DNA of 64,000 nt from Tenggerimyces flavus (GCF_016907715.1 NZ_JAFBCM010000001.1:6076001-6140000), one strand, 5' to 3'. Counted from the first letter of the stretch, positions 43,928 to 53,903 are shown. Program-made: numbers and translations. Notes: generated from the sequence alone by a model not told the origin.

Positions 43928-44725
43928 CTACCGGAGAAGACGACCTTCGGGATCCTGTTCATCGCGCCGGCCTCGGGGCAGTGCGGCGAGGAGCGGGATC
44001 GCGGCGATCTTCTCCTCGGTGAGCGCGTCCCAGTCGATCCGACCGGGCGCACGGCGGTGGTCGCCGCGGCAGTCGATCACGCGGTCCGGCGTCACGACCA
44101 GGTCGACACGTACGTCGTGCGACGTCTCCGGGATCTCCCCCGCGCGCCGTACCTGCAGCGGGTGCACGGTCGTCACCACCACGGTCGACGCGCCGATCAG
44201 TCCGGCCTCGCTGGCGAGCGCGAACTCCAGGTCCGAGAACCCACCGCCCTTGCCGAGCCGGGCGCCGTCCATGCCGGCCGCCACGCTGCCGGCGACGACG
44301 AGGTCGACCGGCGTCAGCTCGTCAACCCGTACCCGGCGGGCCGAACGCGAGGCACCCTTGATCGACGACGCCTTCCGCGGTGTGTCGGCCAGGTCCTCGG
44401 GGTCGAGCAGGAAGAACGGCTCGGGCTCGGCCAGCCGCGGAACGGCCATGTAGACGAGCTTCCCGTCCTCCAGCGCGCGCTGCCGTACGGGCCACTGCGC
44501 GGCGTCCGGGTTGGCCTTGATCGTGCGCGCCTTCGCCCACTCCGGCGTCGCGCGGAGGCGTTCGGCGGCCGCCTCCGAGCCGGTGAACGAGGGGATCCGC
44601 CCCACCGCGCCGGGGAACCGGGCGACGTGCGCCTCCCTCATCGCCGTCCAGACCTCGTCGCGCAGGGCCGCCTTCGCGGCGAGGAGGTCGGCCGGACCGC
44701 CGGCATCGTGATCGTGACGAGGCAT
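43928..44725 (-). CDS. 5-formyltetrahydrofolate cyclo-ligase family protein
   Basis: 265 residues. Family features are ALRDEVWTAMREAHVARFPG at the N terminus, KLVYMAVPRLAEPEPFFLLD, DLVVAGSVAAGMDGARLGKG with the conserved GxRLGxGxGFxD motif (GARLGKGGGFSDLEFA), and a VDLVVTP strand. The family is linked to the ATP-dependent reaction that forms 5,10-methenyl-THF; the N part resembles MTHFSD-like proteins. The last 14 residues (from PRGRRDEQD to the stop) come from an out-of-frame RibD-like DNA fragment, so the natural C terminus seems replaced. The gene is divergent from the MFS exporter. Confidence 0.8.
   Translation of the reverse strand: MPRHDHDAGGPADLLAAKAALRDEVWTAMREAHVARFPGAVGRIPSFTGSEAAAERLRATPEWAKARTIKANPDAAQWPVRQRALEDGKLVYMAVPRLAEPEPFFLLDPEDLADTPRKASSIKGASRSARRVRVDELTPVDLVVAGSVAAGMDGARLGKGGGFSDLEFALASEAGLIGASTVVVTTVHPLQVRRAGEIPETSHDVRVDLVVTPDRVIDCRGDHRRAPGRIDWDALTEEKIAAIPLLAALPRGRRDEQDPEGRLLR
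43938..43980 (-). pseudogene. RibD/DHFR-family gene fragment
   Basis: On the minus strand this stretch encodes EAGAMNRIPKVVFS, a conserved motif of the RibD/DHFR family. A 34-nt exact match to the intact gene near 13.93 kb is included. Further downstream toward the tRNA the similarity disappears. It forms the last codons of the cyclo-ligase in another frame. Confidence 0.55.
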
Positions 44726-44785
44726 CCGCCCAAACTAGCCCGTCGCGAGGTGTCCATCCCGGCCGCGGCCGTTCGTCGACTGGGC

Positions 44786-46006
44786 ATGACGACGACGATG
44801 ACACCAGAGCGGATAGCGGCGCGGCCAGCCAGGGCACGGTTCGTCCGCGACGGACTGGTGCTGGGGCTGCTGACGGTGCTCGGCCCGTTCGCGATCGACA
44901 TGTACCTGCCCTCGCTGCCCGCGATCGGCCGGTCCCTCGGTGTGGGTCCGGACGCGGTGCTCGTGAGCCTGACCGCGTACTTCGCGACGTTCGCGCTCGG
45001 ACAGCTGGTGTTCGGGCCGATCTCGGACCTGGTCGGCCGCAAGCCGCCGCTGTACGCCGGGGTGCTGCTGTTCCTCTTCGCAAGCGTCGGGTGCGCCTTG
45101 GCGAACGACCTGCCGACGCTGATCGCGTTCCGCGTGCTCGAGGGCATCGGTGGCGCGGCCGGCATGGTGATCGCGCGGGCGGTCGTCCGGGATCTGCACA
45201 GCGGGCACGACGAGGTGCGGCTCCTGTCGGTGCTGATGCTGGTGTTCAGCGTGTCGCCGGTGCTCGCGCCGATGGTCGGGAGCCTGGTGATCGCCGGTAC
45301 GTCGTGGCAGGTGATCTTCTGGCTGATCGCCGTTCTCGCCGTCGTCGGGCTCGTGCTCGCCGTCGTGCTGATCCCGGAGACGCGGCCGCGCGAGCTGCGT
45401 TCGGCGAGCATCGGCGAGGTGTGGAACGCGTGTGGACGGCTGTTGCGGCACCGTACGTTCGTGGGCTTCACGCTCGTCGGTGCTTGCGCGACGGCGGGGT
45501 TCTTCGCGTTCCTCGCGAGTTCGTCGTTCGTGTTCACCGGGCAGTACGGGCTGTCGCCGATGCTCTACAGCCTCGCGTTCTCGGTCAACGCCGGCGCGTT
45601 CTTCGCCGGTATGCAGCTGAGCGGGCGGCTGGCGCGGCGCTACGGGCTGCGCCGGATCGTCGTGGTGTCGGTCGCGGCGTACGCCTTGGTGACGGTGCTG
45701 CTGCTGGCGCTGACTGCGGCCGGCATCGACCACCTCGCCGTCGTGATCGCACTGCTCTTCGTGGCGTTCACGTTCCTCGGCCTGGGCGGCCCCGCCGCCT
45801 CCGTGCTGGCCCTCGCCGACCACGGCGACATCGCCGGCACAGCCTCGTCGCTGATGGGAACCATCCAACTCGTCATCGGCGCCGCCCTGATGGCCGTGAC
45901 GAGCACCTTCGCCAACGGCACCATCCTCCCCATGACCACCGCCGTAGCCGCCTGCGCCCTCCTCGCCTTCGGGCTGACGTTTACCCTTGCAGGGAAGGGA
46001 AAGTAG
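44786..46006 (+). CDS. MFS multidrug efflux transporter (Bcr/CflA-like)
   Basis: 406 residues from ATG 44786. Twelve membrane helices are visible, starting VLGLLTVLGPFAIDMYLPSL, the Bcr/CflA signature. Motif A is GPISDLVGRKPP, and IARAVVRDLHSGHDEVRLLS and SLMGTIQLVIGAALMAV are typical of this subfamily. It probably exports small drugs with proton exchange. No strong ribosome-binding site was seen. It is divergent from the cyclo-ligase gene and converges with the NADP-dependent oxidoreductase gene, overlapping it by 26 nt. Confidence 0.88.
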   Translation: MTTTMTPERIAARPARARFVRDGLVLGLLTVLGPFAIDMYLPSLPAIGRSLGVGPDAVLVSLTAYFATFALGQLVFGPISDLVGRKPPLYAGVLLFLFASVGCALANDLPTLIAFRVLEGIGGAAGMVIARAVVRDLHSGHDEVRLLSVLMLVFSVSPVLAPMVGSLVIAGTSWQVIFWLIAVLAVVGLVLAVVLIPETRPRELRSASIGEVWNACGRLLRHRTFVGFTLVGACATAGFFAFLASSSFVFTGQYGLSPMLYSLAFSVNAGAFFAGMQLSGRLARRYGLRRIVVVSVAAYALVTVLLLALTAAGIDHLAVVIALLFVAFTFLGLGGPAASVLALADHGDIAGTASSLMGTIQLVIGAALMAVTSTFANGTILPMTTAVAACALLAFGLTFTLAGKGK

Positions 46007-46580
46007 CCCTCGGATCAACGCCGGCGAAGGCGAGGGCGATGAAGAAGCCGGCTGCTTCTTCGAGCTGGCGGGCGCGGGTGAGGGAGCCGAAGACGTGGGG
46101 TACGCCGCCGGCGTCGCGGACCAGGGTCGAGACGGTCTCCATGGCTGCTGGGTCGTTGCCCGCCAACGGGACGGTCAGGTCGGCTGGCCAGGCTACGGCT
46201 GGGACGAGGTGGAACGCCTTCACCACAAGGGATCCGGGCGCCAGGCGGGCGATCTCCTCGGCCGCCGAGACGCCGCCGGGGACGAGGTGGTCGCCCACGG
46301 CGTGGGTCACCGCGTTCGTCGGGTCGATCACCACCACGCCGGCGAGGTCGCCGGCCGCACGCAGCATGGGCTCCACGCCTGACCAGGGGACGGCCAGCAG
46401 GACCGCGTCCCGATCCCGTACCGCCTCCGCCAACGGGGCCGAAGCGGCGCCGATCTTCGAGGCCGCCGCCGCTGCCCGCGAGGAGGAACGGCCCGCGATC
46501 ACCACCTCGTGTCCGGCCGCGACCCACGCGGCGCCCAGTCCGACGGCCACGCCGCCGTTGCCCAAGATCCCGATTCTCAT
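45981..46580 (-). CDS. NAD(P)/F420-binding Rossmann oxidoreductase
   Basis: 199 residues from ATG 46580. The N terminus MRIGILGNGGVAVGLGAAWV is a Rossmann GxGxxA-type dinucleotide fold, and GHEVVIAGRSSSRA follows. VVVIDPTNAV and VVKAFHLVPA match the NADPH-dependent F420 reductase/coenzyme family (Fno-like). The substrate is not fixed. It is divergent from an HxlR regulator remnant, the usual neighbour of such reductases, so that remnant was probably its regulator. Confidence 0.8.
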   Translation of the reverse strand: MRIGILGNGGVAVGLGAAWVAAGHEVVIAGRSSSRAAAAASKIGAASAPLAEAVRDRDAVLLAVPWSGVEPMLRAAGDLAGVVVIDPTNAVTHAVGDHLVPGGVSAAEEIARLAPGSLVVKAFHLVPAVAWPADLTVPLAGNDPAAMETVSTLVRDAGGVPHVFGSLTRARQLEEAAGFFIALAFAGVDPRATFPSLQG

Positions 46581-46628
46581 GCGGGCTACCGTAGAAAGGT
46601 CGACGCACACCAGCTGGTAGGAGACGAG

Positions 46629-46817
46629 ATGGCGCCTGACAAGGTCCTCGTGGACTGCCAGCTCAGAGCGGCGACCGAGCTGTTCGAGCACCGCTGGGAC
46701 GTGCTCGTCGACGGACCGCTCAAAGCACTCGCCGACTGGACGCAGGAGTACGGCAGCGACCTGCTTGACGCGCAGGAAGAAGCTCAGGCGAGGTACTCGC
46801 GCAGCGCCATCGAGTAG
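46629..46817 (+). pseudogene. HxlR-type regulator with an internal deletion
   Basis: 62 residues from ATG 46629 (GTAGGAG upstream). The first 25 residues (LVDCQLRAATELFEHRWDVL) match the start of the HxlR winged helix. Then the sequence jumps to the C-terminal LKALADWTQEYG region of the same family. About 60 middle residues, including the recognition helix and wing, are absent, so it is probably not a functional DNA-binding protein. Its 3' end overlaps that of the sigma factor gene by 34 nt. Confidence 0.65.
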
Positions 46818-47926
46818 GTGCCGCCGCGGAGCTTGGCCAGGGTCTTCGCCTCGATCTGGCGGACGCGTTCGCGGGTCACACCGAAGCGGCGGCCGACCTC
46901 TTCCAGGGTGTGGATGTGCCCGTCGGCAAGGCCGTAGCGCATCTGTACGACGTTGCGTTCCCGCTCCCCCAGCTGCGCCAGCGCCGAGTCGATGTGCTCG
47001 CGCATCAGCAGCGACGCGGCGGCTTCGACCGGTACGACGGCGTCGACGTCCTCGATCAGGTCGCCGAGCTCGGACGCCTCCATCTCACCGATCGGCGTGT
47101 GCAGCGAGACCGGTTCGCGCGCCAACCGCAGCAGCTCGCCGACCCGCGCCGGCTCGACGTCCACGACCACCGCCACCTCGTCCGGCCGCGGGTCGCGACC
47201 GAGCTGCTGGAACAGCTGCCGCTGCGCACGCAACACCCGGTTGATCGAGTCGACCACGTGCACGGGTACGCGGATCGCGCGCGACTGGTCGGCCAGCGCC
47301 CGCGAGATCGCCTGCCGGATCCACCAGGTCGCGTACGTCGAGAACTTGTAGCCCCGCGCGTAGTCGAACTTCTCCACCGCGCGGATCAGGCCGAGATTGC
47401 CCTCCTGCACAAGGTCGAGCAGCGGCAGGCCGCGCCCGGTACAGCGCTTCGCGACCGACACGACGAGCCGCAGGTTCGCCTCGATCAGCCGGCGCTTCGC
47501 GTCGTTCCCGATCCGCACCAGCGCATGGAGCTCGGCAGCGGATGCGACGACGTTCTGGCCGTCGGCGAACGTTCCGGTCGCGAGCTGCTCCTCGGCGAAC
47601 AGACCCGACTCGATCTGCAACGCGAGCTCGACCTCGAGCGCGGCCGTGAGCAACGGAACGCGGCCGATCTCCCGCAGGTATTGCCGTACCAGGTCGGGCG
47701 AACGATCACGCGAATCGCCAAGTATGACAACGGGTTCGTCCGGCTCGTCGGCTTCTTCGGTGGTCGCGGGAAGATCAGCCGGCGGCTCCTCGTCGACGGG
47801 CGCGACCAGTTCCTCGCGGTCGTCCGCCTCGGCGAGCTCGAGGTGCCGTCGCTGCTCGGGCGGACGGGTCAGAGAGTCCTTGACGTCGGCTCCGTGAGCC
47901 GCCGCCTCCAGCGCGGAGACCGGCAC
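46784..47926 (-). CDS. RNA polymerase sigma-70 factor, HrdB-like (group 1/2)
   Basis: 380 residues from GTG 47926, chosen for the GGAGGGGAG ribosome-binding site about 7 nt upstream; a GTG 36 nt earlier is also in frame. An acidic N-terminal region precedes region 1.2 ([20 protein letters not shown]), region 2 ([54 protein letters not shown]), region 3 and region 4 ([36 protein letters not shown]). It is close to the primary-type sigma factors of actinomycetes but shorter, so more likely a non-essential group 2 paralogue. It would direct RNA polymerase to HrdB-type promoters. Confidence 0.9.
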   Translation of the reverse strand: MPVSALEAAAHGADVKDSLTRPPEQRRHLELAEADDREELVAPVDEEPPADLPATTEEADEPDEPVVILGDSRDRSPDLVRQYLREIGRVPLLTAALEVELALQIESGLFAEEQLATGTFADGQNVVASAAELHALVRIGNDAKRRLIEANLRLVVSVAKRCTGRGLPLLDLVQEGNLGLIRAVEKFDYARGYKFSTYATWWIRQAISRALADQSRAIRVPVHVVDSINRVLRAQRQLFQQLGRDPRPDEVAVVVDVEPARVGELLRLAREPVSLHTPIGEMEASELGDLIEDVDAVVPVEAAASLLMREHIDSALAQLGERERNVVQMRYGLADGHIHTLEEVGRRFGVTRERVRQIEAKTLAKLRGGTYSMALREYLA

Positions 47927-48297
47927 AGCGCGACTCCCCTCCCGCAGGGTTCGGGTTGGCACTGCTCAGTCTGCCCGTCCACGATGCGCCACGTTCGCGG
48001 TTTCCGATAAGACCTTTGGTCACGTTCGCGCACCAAGCGTGCGAAACCCGAGCAACCCAGGATCTAAACGGCACCACATCACAGCGCACGACCGGAGTTG
48101 AAACGCCCCGTCCCTGAGTCGCGCTCGCGGACACCGAAGCGGCGCCCCTCACCACTCCAGGCTGGTACGTGGAGCACCCGACCCACAAGGCGACGGCCGG
48201 AAAAGGACATTCGGACCGCTCCGGACCTGTCCGGAAAATGCCCGAAGGGCGCCCTCCTGCGCGGAGGACGCCCTTCGTGTACGAACGAGCGATGTGG
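47927..48297. other. Intergenic region, about 370 nt
   Basis: Contains the sigma gene promoter region on the minus strand and the hairpin at 48243-48277. No protein-like frame was recognised. Confidence 0.35.
48243..48277 (-). terminator. Strong hairpin terminator of the xyl operon
   Basis: A 15-bp stem with one mismatch (CGAAGGGCG with its complement, then CCTCC/GGAGG) closes a TGCGC loop, 20 nt after the stop of the isomerase gene. Confidence 0.7.
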
Positions 48298-49308
48298 TCA
48301 GTCGGACGAGGCGAACGCCGCGTCGAACGAGGCCGCGGGCGGCTCGATCTCCTGCAGCGCACGTACGATCTTCAGCGCCTCGGGTGCGCCGTGCAGGCGG
48401 TCCATCCCGGCGTCCTCCCACTCGATCGAGATCGGCCCGTCGTACCCGATCGCGTTCAAGGCGCGGAAGCTGTCCTCCCACGGCACGTCGCCGTGCCCGG
48501 TCGACACGAAGTCCCACCCGCGCCGCAGGTCGCCCCACGCGAGGTGCGACCCGAGCCGGCCGTTGCGGCCGTTGCCGACGCGACGCTTCGCGTCCTTGCA
48601 GTCGACGTGGTAGATCCGGTCCTTGAAGTCGAAGATGAAGTCGACCGGGTTGAGGTCCTGCCAGACGAAGTGGCTCGGGTCCCAGTTCAGGCCGTACGAC
48701 TCGCGGTGGTCGATCGCCTCGAGCATGCGGACGGTCGTCCAGTAGTCGTACGCGATCTCGCTCGGGTGCACCTCGAACGCGAACTTCACGCCCTCGGAGT
48801 CGAAGACGTCGATGATCGGGTTCCAGCGGTTCGCGAAGTCCTCGTACCCGGCGTCAACCATGGCTTGCGACGCCGGCGGGAACATCGCGACGTACTTCCA
48901 GATCGACGAGCCGGTGAAGCCCACGACGGTGTCGACCCCAAGAGCGCGCGCGGCGCGCGCTGTCACCTTCATCTCCTCGGCGGCCCGCTGCCGGACGCCT
49001 TCCGGATCGCCGTCGCCCCAGATCTTCGAGGGGAGAATGTCTTTGTGGCGTTGGTCGATCGGGTCGTCACAGACCGCCTGACCCTTGAGGTGGTTGGAGA
49101 TCGCCCAGACCTTGAGGTTGTACTTGTCGAGCACCTCCCGCTTGGCCTTGACGTACCCCTCGTCCTCGACGGCCTGCCAGACGTCGAAGTGGTCGCCCCA
49201 GCAGGCGATCTCGAGGCCGTCGTAGCCCCATCCCGAAGCCAGCTTGCACATCTCTTCGAACGGCAGATCGGCCCACTGGCCGGTGAACAACGTGACTGGA
49301 CGTGGCAT
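48298..49308 (-). CDS. Sugar phosphate isomerase/epimerase (TIM barrel)
   Basis: 336 residues. The AP-endonuclease-2/xylose-isomerase-like barrel shows [42 protein letters not shown] and [10 protein letters not shown], where the Glu, His and Asp residues would bind the divalent metal. [12 protein letters not shown] is the last conserved metal-ligand segment. It is the third gene of an operon with xylose isomerase and an oxidoreductase, 14 nt after the Gfo/Idh stop. The likely role is epimerisation or isomerisation of a sugar (phosphate), substrate unknown. Confidence 0.85.
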   Translation of the reverse strand: MPRPVTLFTGQWADLPFEEMCKLASGWGYDGLEIACWGDHFDVWQAVEDEGYVKAKREVLDKYNLKVWAISNHLKGQAVCDDPIDQRHKDILPSKIWGDGDPEGVRQRAAEEMKVTARAARALGVDTVVGFTGSSIWKYVAMFPPASQAMVDAGYEDFANRWNPIIDVFDSEGVKFAFEVHPSEIAYDYWTTVRMLEAIDHRESYGLNWDPSHFVWQDLNPVDFIFDFKDRIYHVDCKDAKRRVGNGRNGRLGSHLAWGDLRRGWDFVSTGHGDVPWEDSFRALNAIGYDGPISIEWEDAGMDRLHGAPEALKIVRALQEIEPPAASFDAAFASSD

Positions 49309-49322
49309 CGAAACAACCTTCC

Positions 49323-50501
49323 CTACTTGTCGACCGTGACCCAGCCGGAGGAGTTCGCCGCGCTGCGTTCGACGGCGTCAAGAACGAGTTGCACCTGCAG
49401 ACCTTCGGCGAACGTGGGCGACGGGTCGGTGTTGTCGCCGATCGCCGTGAGGAGGTCGTACGCCTCGTGGGTGAACGTGTGCTCCCAGCCGATGATGTGG
49501 CCGGCGGGCCACCAGGCACCGACGTACGGGTGCTCGTTCTCGGTGATGAGCAGGCGGCGGAAGCCCTGGATCCGGCTGTCCTCCTCGGCCAGGTAGAGCT
49601 CCAGCTCGTTCAGCCGCTCCAGGTCGAACGCGAGCGAGCCCTTCTCGCCGTTGATCTCCAGCCGCAGGCCGTTCTTCCGGCCGGTCGCGAACCGGGTCGC
49701 CTCGTACGTCGCGATCGCGCCGCCGGACAGCCGCGCGGTGAACAGCGCCGCGTCGTCCACCGTCACCTGGCCGTGCTCCTCCGAGCCGGTGCCGCGCAGG
49801 CCCTCGGTCGACGCGACGAGCGGGCGCTCCTTGATGAACGTCTCCAGCAGCGCGCTGACGCCGGTGACGGACTGCCCGGTGATGAACTGGGTGAGGTCGA
49901 CGATGTGGGAGCCGATGTCGCCCAGCGCGCCCGAGCCGGCCTGGTCCTTCTGCAGCCGCCACACGAGCGGGAAGTCCGGGTCGGTGATCCAGTCCTGCAG
50001 ATACACCGCGCGGATGTGGCGGATCGTGCCGAGCTTGCCCTCGGCGACGAGCTGCCGGGCGAACGTGGCGGCAGGAACGCGGCGGTAGTTGAAGCCGACC
50101 ATCGCGCGGACGCCGTTCTGCGCCGCGGCCTCGGCGGCCTCGACCATCGCCCGCGCCTCGTCGACGGTGTTCGCCAGCGGCTTCTCGCACAGCACGTGCT
50201 TGCCCGCCTGTAGGGCCGCGATCGCGACCTCGGCGTGGTTGCCGCCCGGGCTGCACACGTCGACGAGCCCGATGTCGTCGCGGTCGATCACGCGGTGCCA
50301 GTCGGTCTCGTACGACTTCCATCCGAACTTGTTCGCCGCGGCCTTCACGTTCTCTTCATTGCGGCCCACGATCGCCGCCATGTCGACCGTGAAGGGCACG
50401 TCGAACGCCGAGTTCACGGTACGCCAGGCCTGGGAGTGCGCCTTCCCCATGAACGCGTACCCCACCATGCCCACGCCCAGCGTCGGCTTGCTGTCGGTCA
50501 T
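49323..50501 (-). CDS. Gfo/Idh/MocA family oxidoreductase
   Basis: 392 residues. The dinucleotide fold starts [20 protein letters not shown], with [17 protein letters not shown], then the catalytic EKP motif [26 protein letters not shown] and the C-terminal sheet HIVDLTQFI follow. Such enzymes oxidise sugars or inositols with NAD(P). The start has GGAAGGGAATGGC upstream and is 15 nt after xylA, so they are co-transcribed. Confidence 0.9.
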   Translation of the reverse strand: MTDSKPTLGVGMVGYAFMGKAHSQAWRTVNSAFDVPFTVDMAAIVGRNEENVKAAANKFGWKSYETDWHRVIDRDDIGLVDVCSPGGNHAEVAIAALQAGKHVLCEKPLANTVDEARAMVEAAEAAAQNGVRAMVGFNYRRVPAATFARQLVAEGKLGTIRHIRAVYLQDWITDPDFPLVWRLQKDQAGSGALGDIGSHIVDLTQFITGQSVTGVSALLETFIKERPLVASTEGLRGTGSEEHGQVTVDDAALFTARLSGGAIATYEATRFATGRKNGLRLEINGEKGSLAFDLERLNELELYLAEEDSRIQGFRRLLITENEHPYVGAWWPAGHIIGWEHTFTHEAYDLLTAIGDNTDPSPTFAEGLQVQLVLDAVERSAANSSGWVTVDK

Positions 50502-50516
50502 GCCATTCCCTTCCGT

Positions 50517-51695
50517 CTACCTCACTCCGAGCAAATGGTCCATCGCGAGCTGGTCGAGCCGCTCGAAGCCCATGCCTCGGCTCGCGAGGGCGTCCACATC
50601 GACATCCTCGCGGCGCAGGTCGGCCACCGTCTCGCCGGCGTCCAGGGTCGGCCGGGCCAGCTCGTCGAGCTTCGACGCAGCGAGCGCCTCCTGGACCTCG
50701 GGATCCGCCCGGAATGCCTGGGAACGTTCCCGCAAGATCAGGTAGTTGCGCATGCAGCCGCGCGCCGACTCCCAGACGCCGTCCAGGTCCTCGGTGCGCG
50801 GAGGCTTGAAGTCGAAGTGTCGCGGCCCCTCGTACCCGCCGCGTTCGAGCGTGTCGACGGTCCAGAACGCGCCGCGCAGGTTGCCGGCGCCGAAGCGCAG
50901 GTCCTGGTCGAAGCGCGGGCCGGTCTGCCCGTTCAGGTCCACGTGGAAGAGCTTGCCGTGCCAGAGGGCCTGCGCGATGCCGTGGGCGAAGTTGACGCCG
51001 GCCATCTCCTCGTGGCCGACCTCGGGGTTGAGGCCCACCAGCTCGGGATGCTCGAGCTCGTTGATGAACGCGAGCGCGTGCCCGATCGTGGGCAGCAGGA
51101 TGTCGCCGCGCGGCTCGTTCGGCTTCGGCTCGACGGCGAAGCGGAGGTCGTAGCCCTGCTCGAGGACGTAGGCGGACAGGACGTCGAACGCCTCCTTCAT
51201 CCGGTCCAGCGCGGCCCGGATGTCCTTCGCGGCGCCCGACTCCGCGCCCTCGCGGCCGCCCCAGCAGACGTACGTCTTCGCGCCCAGCTCGACGGCGAGG
51301 TCGATATTTTCGACGACCTTCCGGATCGCGAACCGGCGGACGGCCCGGTCGTTCGCGGTGAACCCGCCGTCCTTGAAGATCGGGTGGCCGAACAGGTTCG
51401 TGGTGGCCATCGGCACGATGACGCCGGTCTCGTCGAGAGCCTTCCGGAAACTTCCGATCGCCTGGTCCCTTTCGGCGGCGCTCGCGCCGAACGGGAAGAC
51501 GTCGTTGTCGTGGAACGTGACGCCGTACGCGCCGAGCTCGGACAACTTGTGGACGGCGGCGGCCGGGTCGAGCGGCGCCCGGACGGCGTCGCCGAACACG
51601 TCGACGCCCTGCCACCCGACGGTCCACAGGCCGAACGAGAACTTGTCCGCGCGGGTCGGCGTGTAGTCGTCTCGCGCTTCGCCGAGGTAGTTCAT
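50517..51695 (-). CDS. xylA: Xylose isomerase
   Basis: 392 residues from ATG 51695 (GGAGAGG upstream), the usual class I length. [26 protein letters not shown] with the catalytic His and Asp, [22 protein letters not shown] with metal-binding Glu and Lys, [11 protein letters not shown] and [10 protein letters not shown] carry the known active-site residues. Reaction: D-xylose to D-xylulose. It heads an operon with an oxidoreductase and a sugar isomerase. Two palindromes (51746-51760 and 51769-51778) lie just upstream and may be operators of a xylose repressor. Confidence 0.95.
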   Translation of the reverse strand: MNYLGEARDDYTPTRADKFSFGLWTVGWQGVDVFGDAVRAPLDPAAAVHKLSELGAYGVTFHDNDVFPFGASAAERDQAIGSFRKALDETGVIVPMATTNLFGHPIFKDGGFTANDRAVRRFAIRKVVENIDLAVELGAKTYVCWGGREGAESGAAKDIRAALDRMKEAFDVLSAYVLEQGYDLRFAVEPKPNEPRGDILLPTIGHALAFINELEHPELVGLNPEVGHEEMAGVNFAHGIAQALWHGKLFHVDLNGQTGPRFDQDLRFGAGNLRGAFWTVDTLERGGYEGPRHFDFKPPRTEDLDGVWESARGCMRNYLILRERSQAFRADPEVQEALAASKLDELARPTLDAGETVADLRREDVDVDALASRGMGFERLDQLAMDHLLGVR

Positions 51696-51745
51696 GTGCG
51701 CTGAGCCCTCTCCAGGTGCCGCCGTCCGGGACCGGTCGCACGGGC

Positions 51746-51760
51746 TCCGAAAGTTTCGGA
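51746..51760. promoter_or_regulatory. Palindromic operator candidate upstream of xylA
   Basis: TCCGAAAGTTTCGGA is a 15-bp perfect palindrome about 50 nt upstream of the xylA start. CGAA-N-TTCG-type sites are known for sugar repressors of the ROK/LacI type in actinomycetes; assignment is inference. Confidence 0.5.
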
Positions 51761-51768
51761 ACAACCGC

Positions 51769-51778
51769 GGAACGTTCC
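51769..51778. promoter_or_regulatory. Second palindrome upstream of xylA
   Basis: GGAACGTTCC, 10 bp, perfect, 8 nt further from the gene than the first palindrome. It may be a weaker or different regulator site. Confidence 0.3.
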
Positions 51779-51897
51779 CGGCTGACAGTTGATCTTCCGT
51801 CGCAGTCTTTCGTAGCAGGCTGCCGGGCCCGCCAACAGGTCCACGCCTGGATTGGACTCGATAAGACAGGTCTGGAGAGTGGAATCGGGCGCGGGGC

Positions 51898-52386
51898 TCA
51901 GTCCGCGCGGCGAAGCTCCATCATGAAGCAGCCGTACTCGGCGTTCCGGGCGTGCACGAACGAAACTTCCGGATCGGCCAGCAGCCGGGCAGCCTCGGTC
52001 TCGACGTCGTCGGACGGCCCGACGATCACGCCGCCGTGGATGCCGCCGACGCCGTTGTAGGCGCGCAGGATCTTGGTCTTACCGTCGAACCACTTCCGCG
52101 GGATCCCGCCGCCGGCGTACCCGGGGCACTCGTCGGCGTGCACGAAGACCGGACCGACCTCGTCGTACGGCGCCAACGTCCCGGTGGCGCGGCCGGCGAC
52201 CGGCGCGTACGAGATCAGCATGAACCGATCCGACGCCGTCGAATGCGTCAGGCAGCACCGGAGCTGGTCGCCGGGATCGTTCGTCCGGATCTCGAACGGC
52301 GTGCCGTAGTCGTCGTGCCCCTGCGCGCGGATCCGCTTCAGGTAGTCGGCGGGGATGGCCACCGCCTGGAGCTGAGAGGTCGTCAT
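51898..52386 (-). CDS. DUF1203 domain-containing protein
   Basis: 162 residues. The family pattern is visible: [45 protein letters not shown] and [20 protein letters not shown]. Function unknown. The ATG is preceded very closely by AGGAG. It does not appear to be linked to the neighbouring sugar genes. Confidence 0.75.
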   Translation of the reverse strand: MTTSQLQAVAIPADYLKRIRAQGHDDYGTPFEIRTNDPGDQLRCCLTHSTASDRFMLISYAPVAGRATGTLAPYDEVGPVFVHADECPGYAGGGIPRKWFDGKTKILRAYNGVGGIHGGVIVGPSDDVETEAARLLADPEVSFVHARNAEYGCFMMELRRAD

Positions 52387-52707
52387 GTCTCCTGAGCATG
52401 CCGCCGCACCGGAGGCTCTGCCGGCGGGAATCGGACACCGCTTTCCACCACCCCACCTCACTCCCAACCCGCTGTCCACAGCTCGCGCGACTTTACCCAT
52501 CGAGATGGGGTTTCGCGGCGCCAGCAATCGGTTGCCAACCCCGCTTCGGTGGGTGAAGTGCGGGCGAGTTGTGGGAGACCGCTTTCCGGCGGCTTAGATC
52601 AGGACGTGATGAAACAAGTGGCAACCCCTTGACGCGACATCTCGGACGTGCCGAGACTGGCCAGGAACTCGCGTCTCCACGTCTCCCCACGTCTCGGAGG
52701 TGCTCGG
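52387..52707. other. Intergenic region upstream of the alginate-lyase-like gene
   Basis: About 320 nt. No gene is seen. It contains a TTGACG (52629-52634) and an inverted repeat TCTCGG-N5-CCGAGA at 52640-52656, possible control elements of the downstream gene. Confidence 0.35.
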
Positions 52708-53862
52708 ATGTTCGTGCGCATTTTCGCAGTCCTGCTTGCGATCTGCCTGCTCCCTGCCGCGCCTGCGGTTGCCGCTCCGGACGTCTTCACCCATCCCGGC
52801 GTGCTCGTCAGCGCCGCCCAGCTCGACTTCGTCCGGGGCAAGGTGAACGCGAATGCCCAACCCTGGAAGGCCGCCTGGGACCAGATGATGGCGAGCCGGT
52901 ACGCCAGCCTCAGCCGCGTACCCAAGCCGCGCGCCGTCGTCGAGTGCGGGTCGTACTCCAACCCCAACCTCGGCTGCACCGACGAGCGCGAGGACGCGAT
53001 CGCCGCGTACACGTTGGCGCTCGCGTGGTACGTGACCCGCGACAACCGCTACGCCACCAAGGCGATCGAGATCATGGACGCCTGGTCCAACACGATCCGG
53101 GACCACACGAACTCCAACGCTCCACTGCAGACCGGCTGGGCCGGCTCGTCCTGGCCGCGAGCCGCCGAAATCATCAAACATGCTTACGGAAACTGGCCGA
53201 ACGCCGGCCGCTTCGCCACCATGCTGCGCACCGTCTACCTGCCCAAGATCATCAACGGCAGCCACAGCAACGGCAACTGGGAGCTCACGATGATGGAGGC
53301 CGCCGTCGGCATCTCCGTCCACCTCGACGACAAGGCGAACTACGACCGCGCGATCGCCAAGTTCAGAACGAGAGTCCCCGCGTTCGTCTACCTCACCAGC
53401 GACGGCGCTCTCCCGCGGACGGCTCCCGGCAGCGGGCTCGACACCCGCGACGAGATCATCGGCTACTGGCACGGCCAGACCACGTTCGTCGACGGCCTCA
53501 GCCAGGAGACCTGCCGCGACTTCACCCACACCGGGTACGGCATCGCCGCGATCGCGAACACGGCCGAGACCACGCGGATCCAACGCCAGGACCTCTATCC
53601 CGAGATCGGCGACCGGCTCCGCCACGCGCTCGGCTTCCACTCCAAGTACCAGCTCGGCACCGCGCCGCCGTCCTGGCTCTGCGGCGGCTCGCTCCACCTG
53701 GGGCTCGGCCCGGTCACCGAGGTTGGCTACAACGCGATGAGCTTCCGGCTCGGCAACGCAATGACCAACACCAAGACGCTCACCGAACGCCAGCGCCCCG
53801 CCGGCACCAACAACCTGTTCGTCGCCTGGCAGACGCTGACACACGCGAGCAACCCGAACTGA
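52708..53862 (+). CDS. Secreted alginate lyase family protein
   Basis: 384 residues from ATG 52708 with GGAGGTG ideally placed. A signal peptide (FVRIFAVLLAICLLPAAPAV, ending VAAPD) is present. The catalytic alpha-toroid shows family residues NWELTMMEAAVGISVHLDD, RDFTHTGYGIAAIANTAETT and DGALPRTAPGSGL. It should depolymerise a uronic-acid polysaccharide outside the cell; the exact polymer is not determined. It is flanked by unrelated genes and lies between xylose genes. Confidence 0.85.
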   Translation: MFVRIFAVLLAICLLPAAPAVAAPDVFTHPGVLVSAAQLDFVRGKVNANAQPWKAAWDQMMASRYASLSRVPKPRAVVECGSYSNPNLGCTDEREDAIAAYTLALAWYVTRDNRYATKAIEIMDAWSNTIRDHTNSNAPLQTGWAGSSWPRAAEIIKHAYGNWPNAGRFATMLRTVYLPKIINGSHSNGNWELTMMEAAVGISVHLDDKANYDRAIAKFRTRVPAFVYLTSDGALPRTAPGSGLDTRDEIIGYWHGQTTFVDGLSQETCRDFTHTGYGIAAIANTAETTRIQRQDLYPEIGDRLRHALGFHSKYQLGTAPPSWLCGGSLHLGLGPVTEVGYNAMSFRLGNAMTNTKTLTERQRPAGTNNLFVAWQTLTHASNPN

Positions 53863-53903
53863 GCGCCGCAAGATCGGAGAAGACGCGGCTCGACGGCCAC
53901 GTC

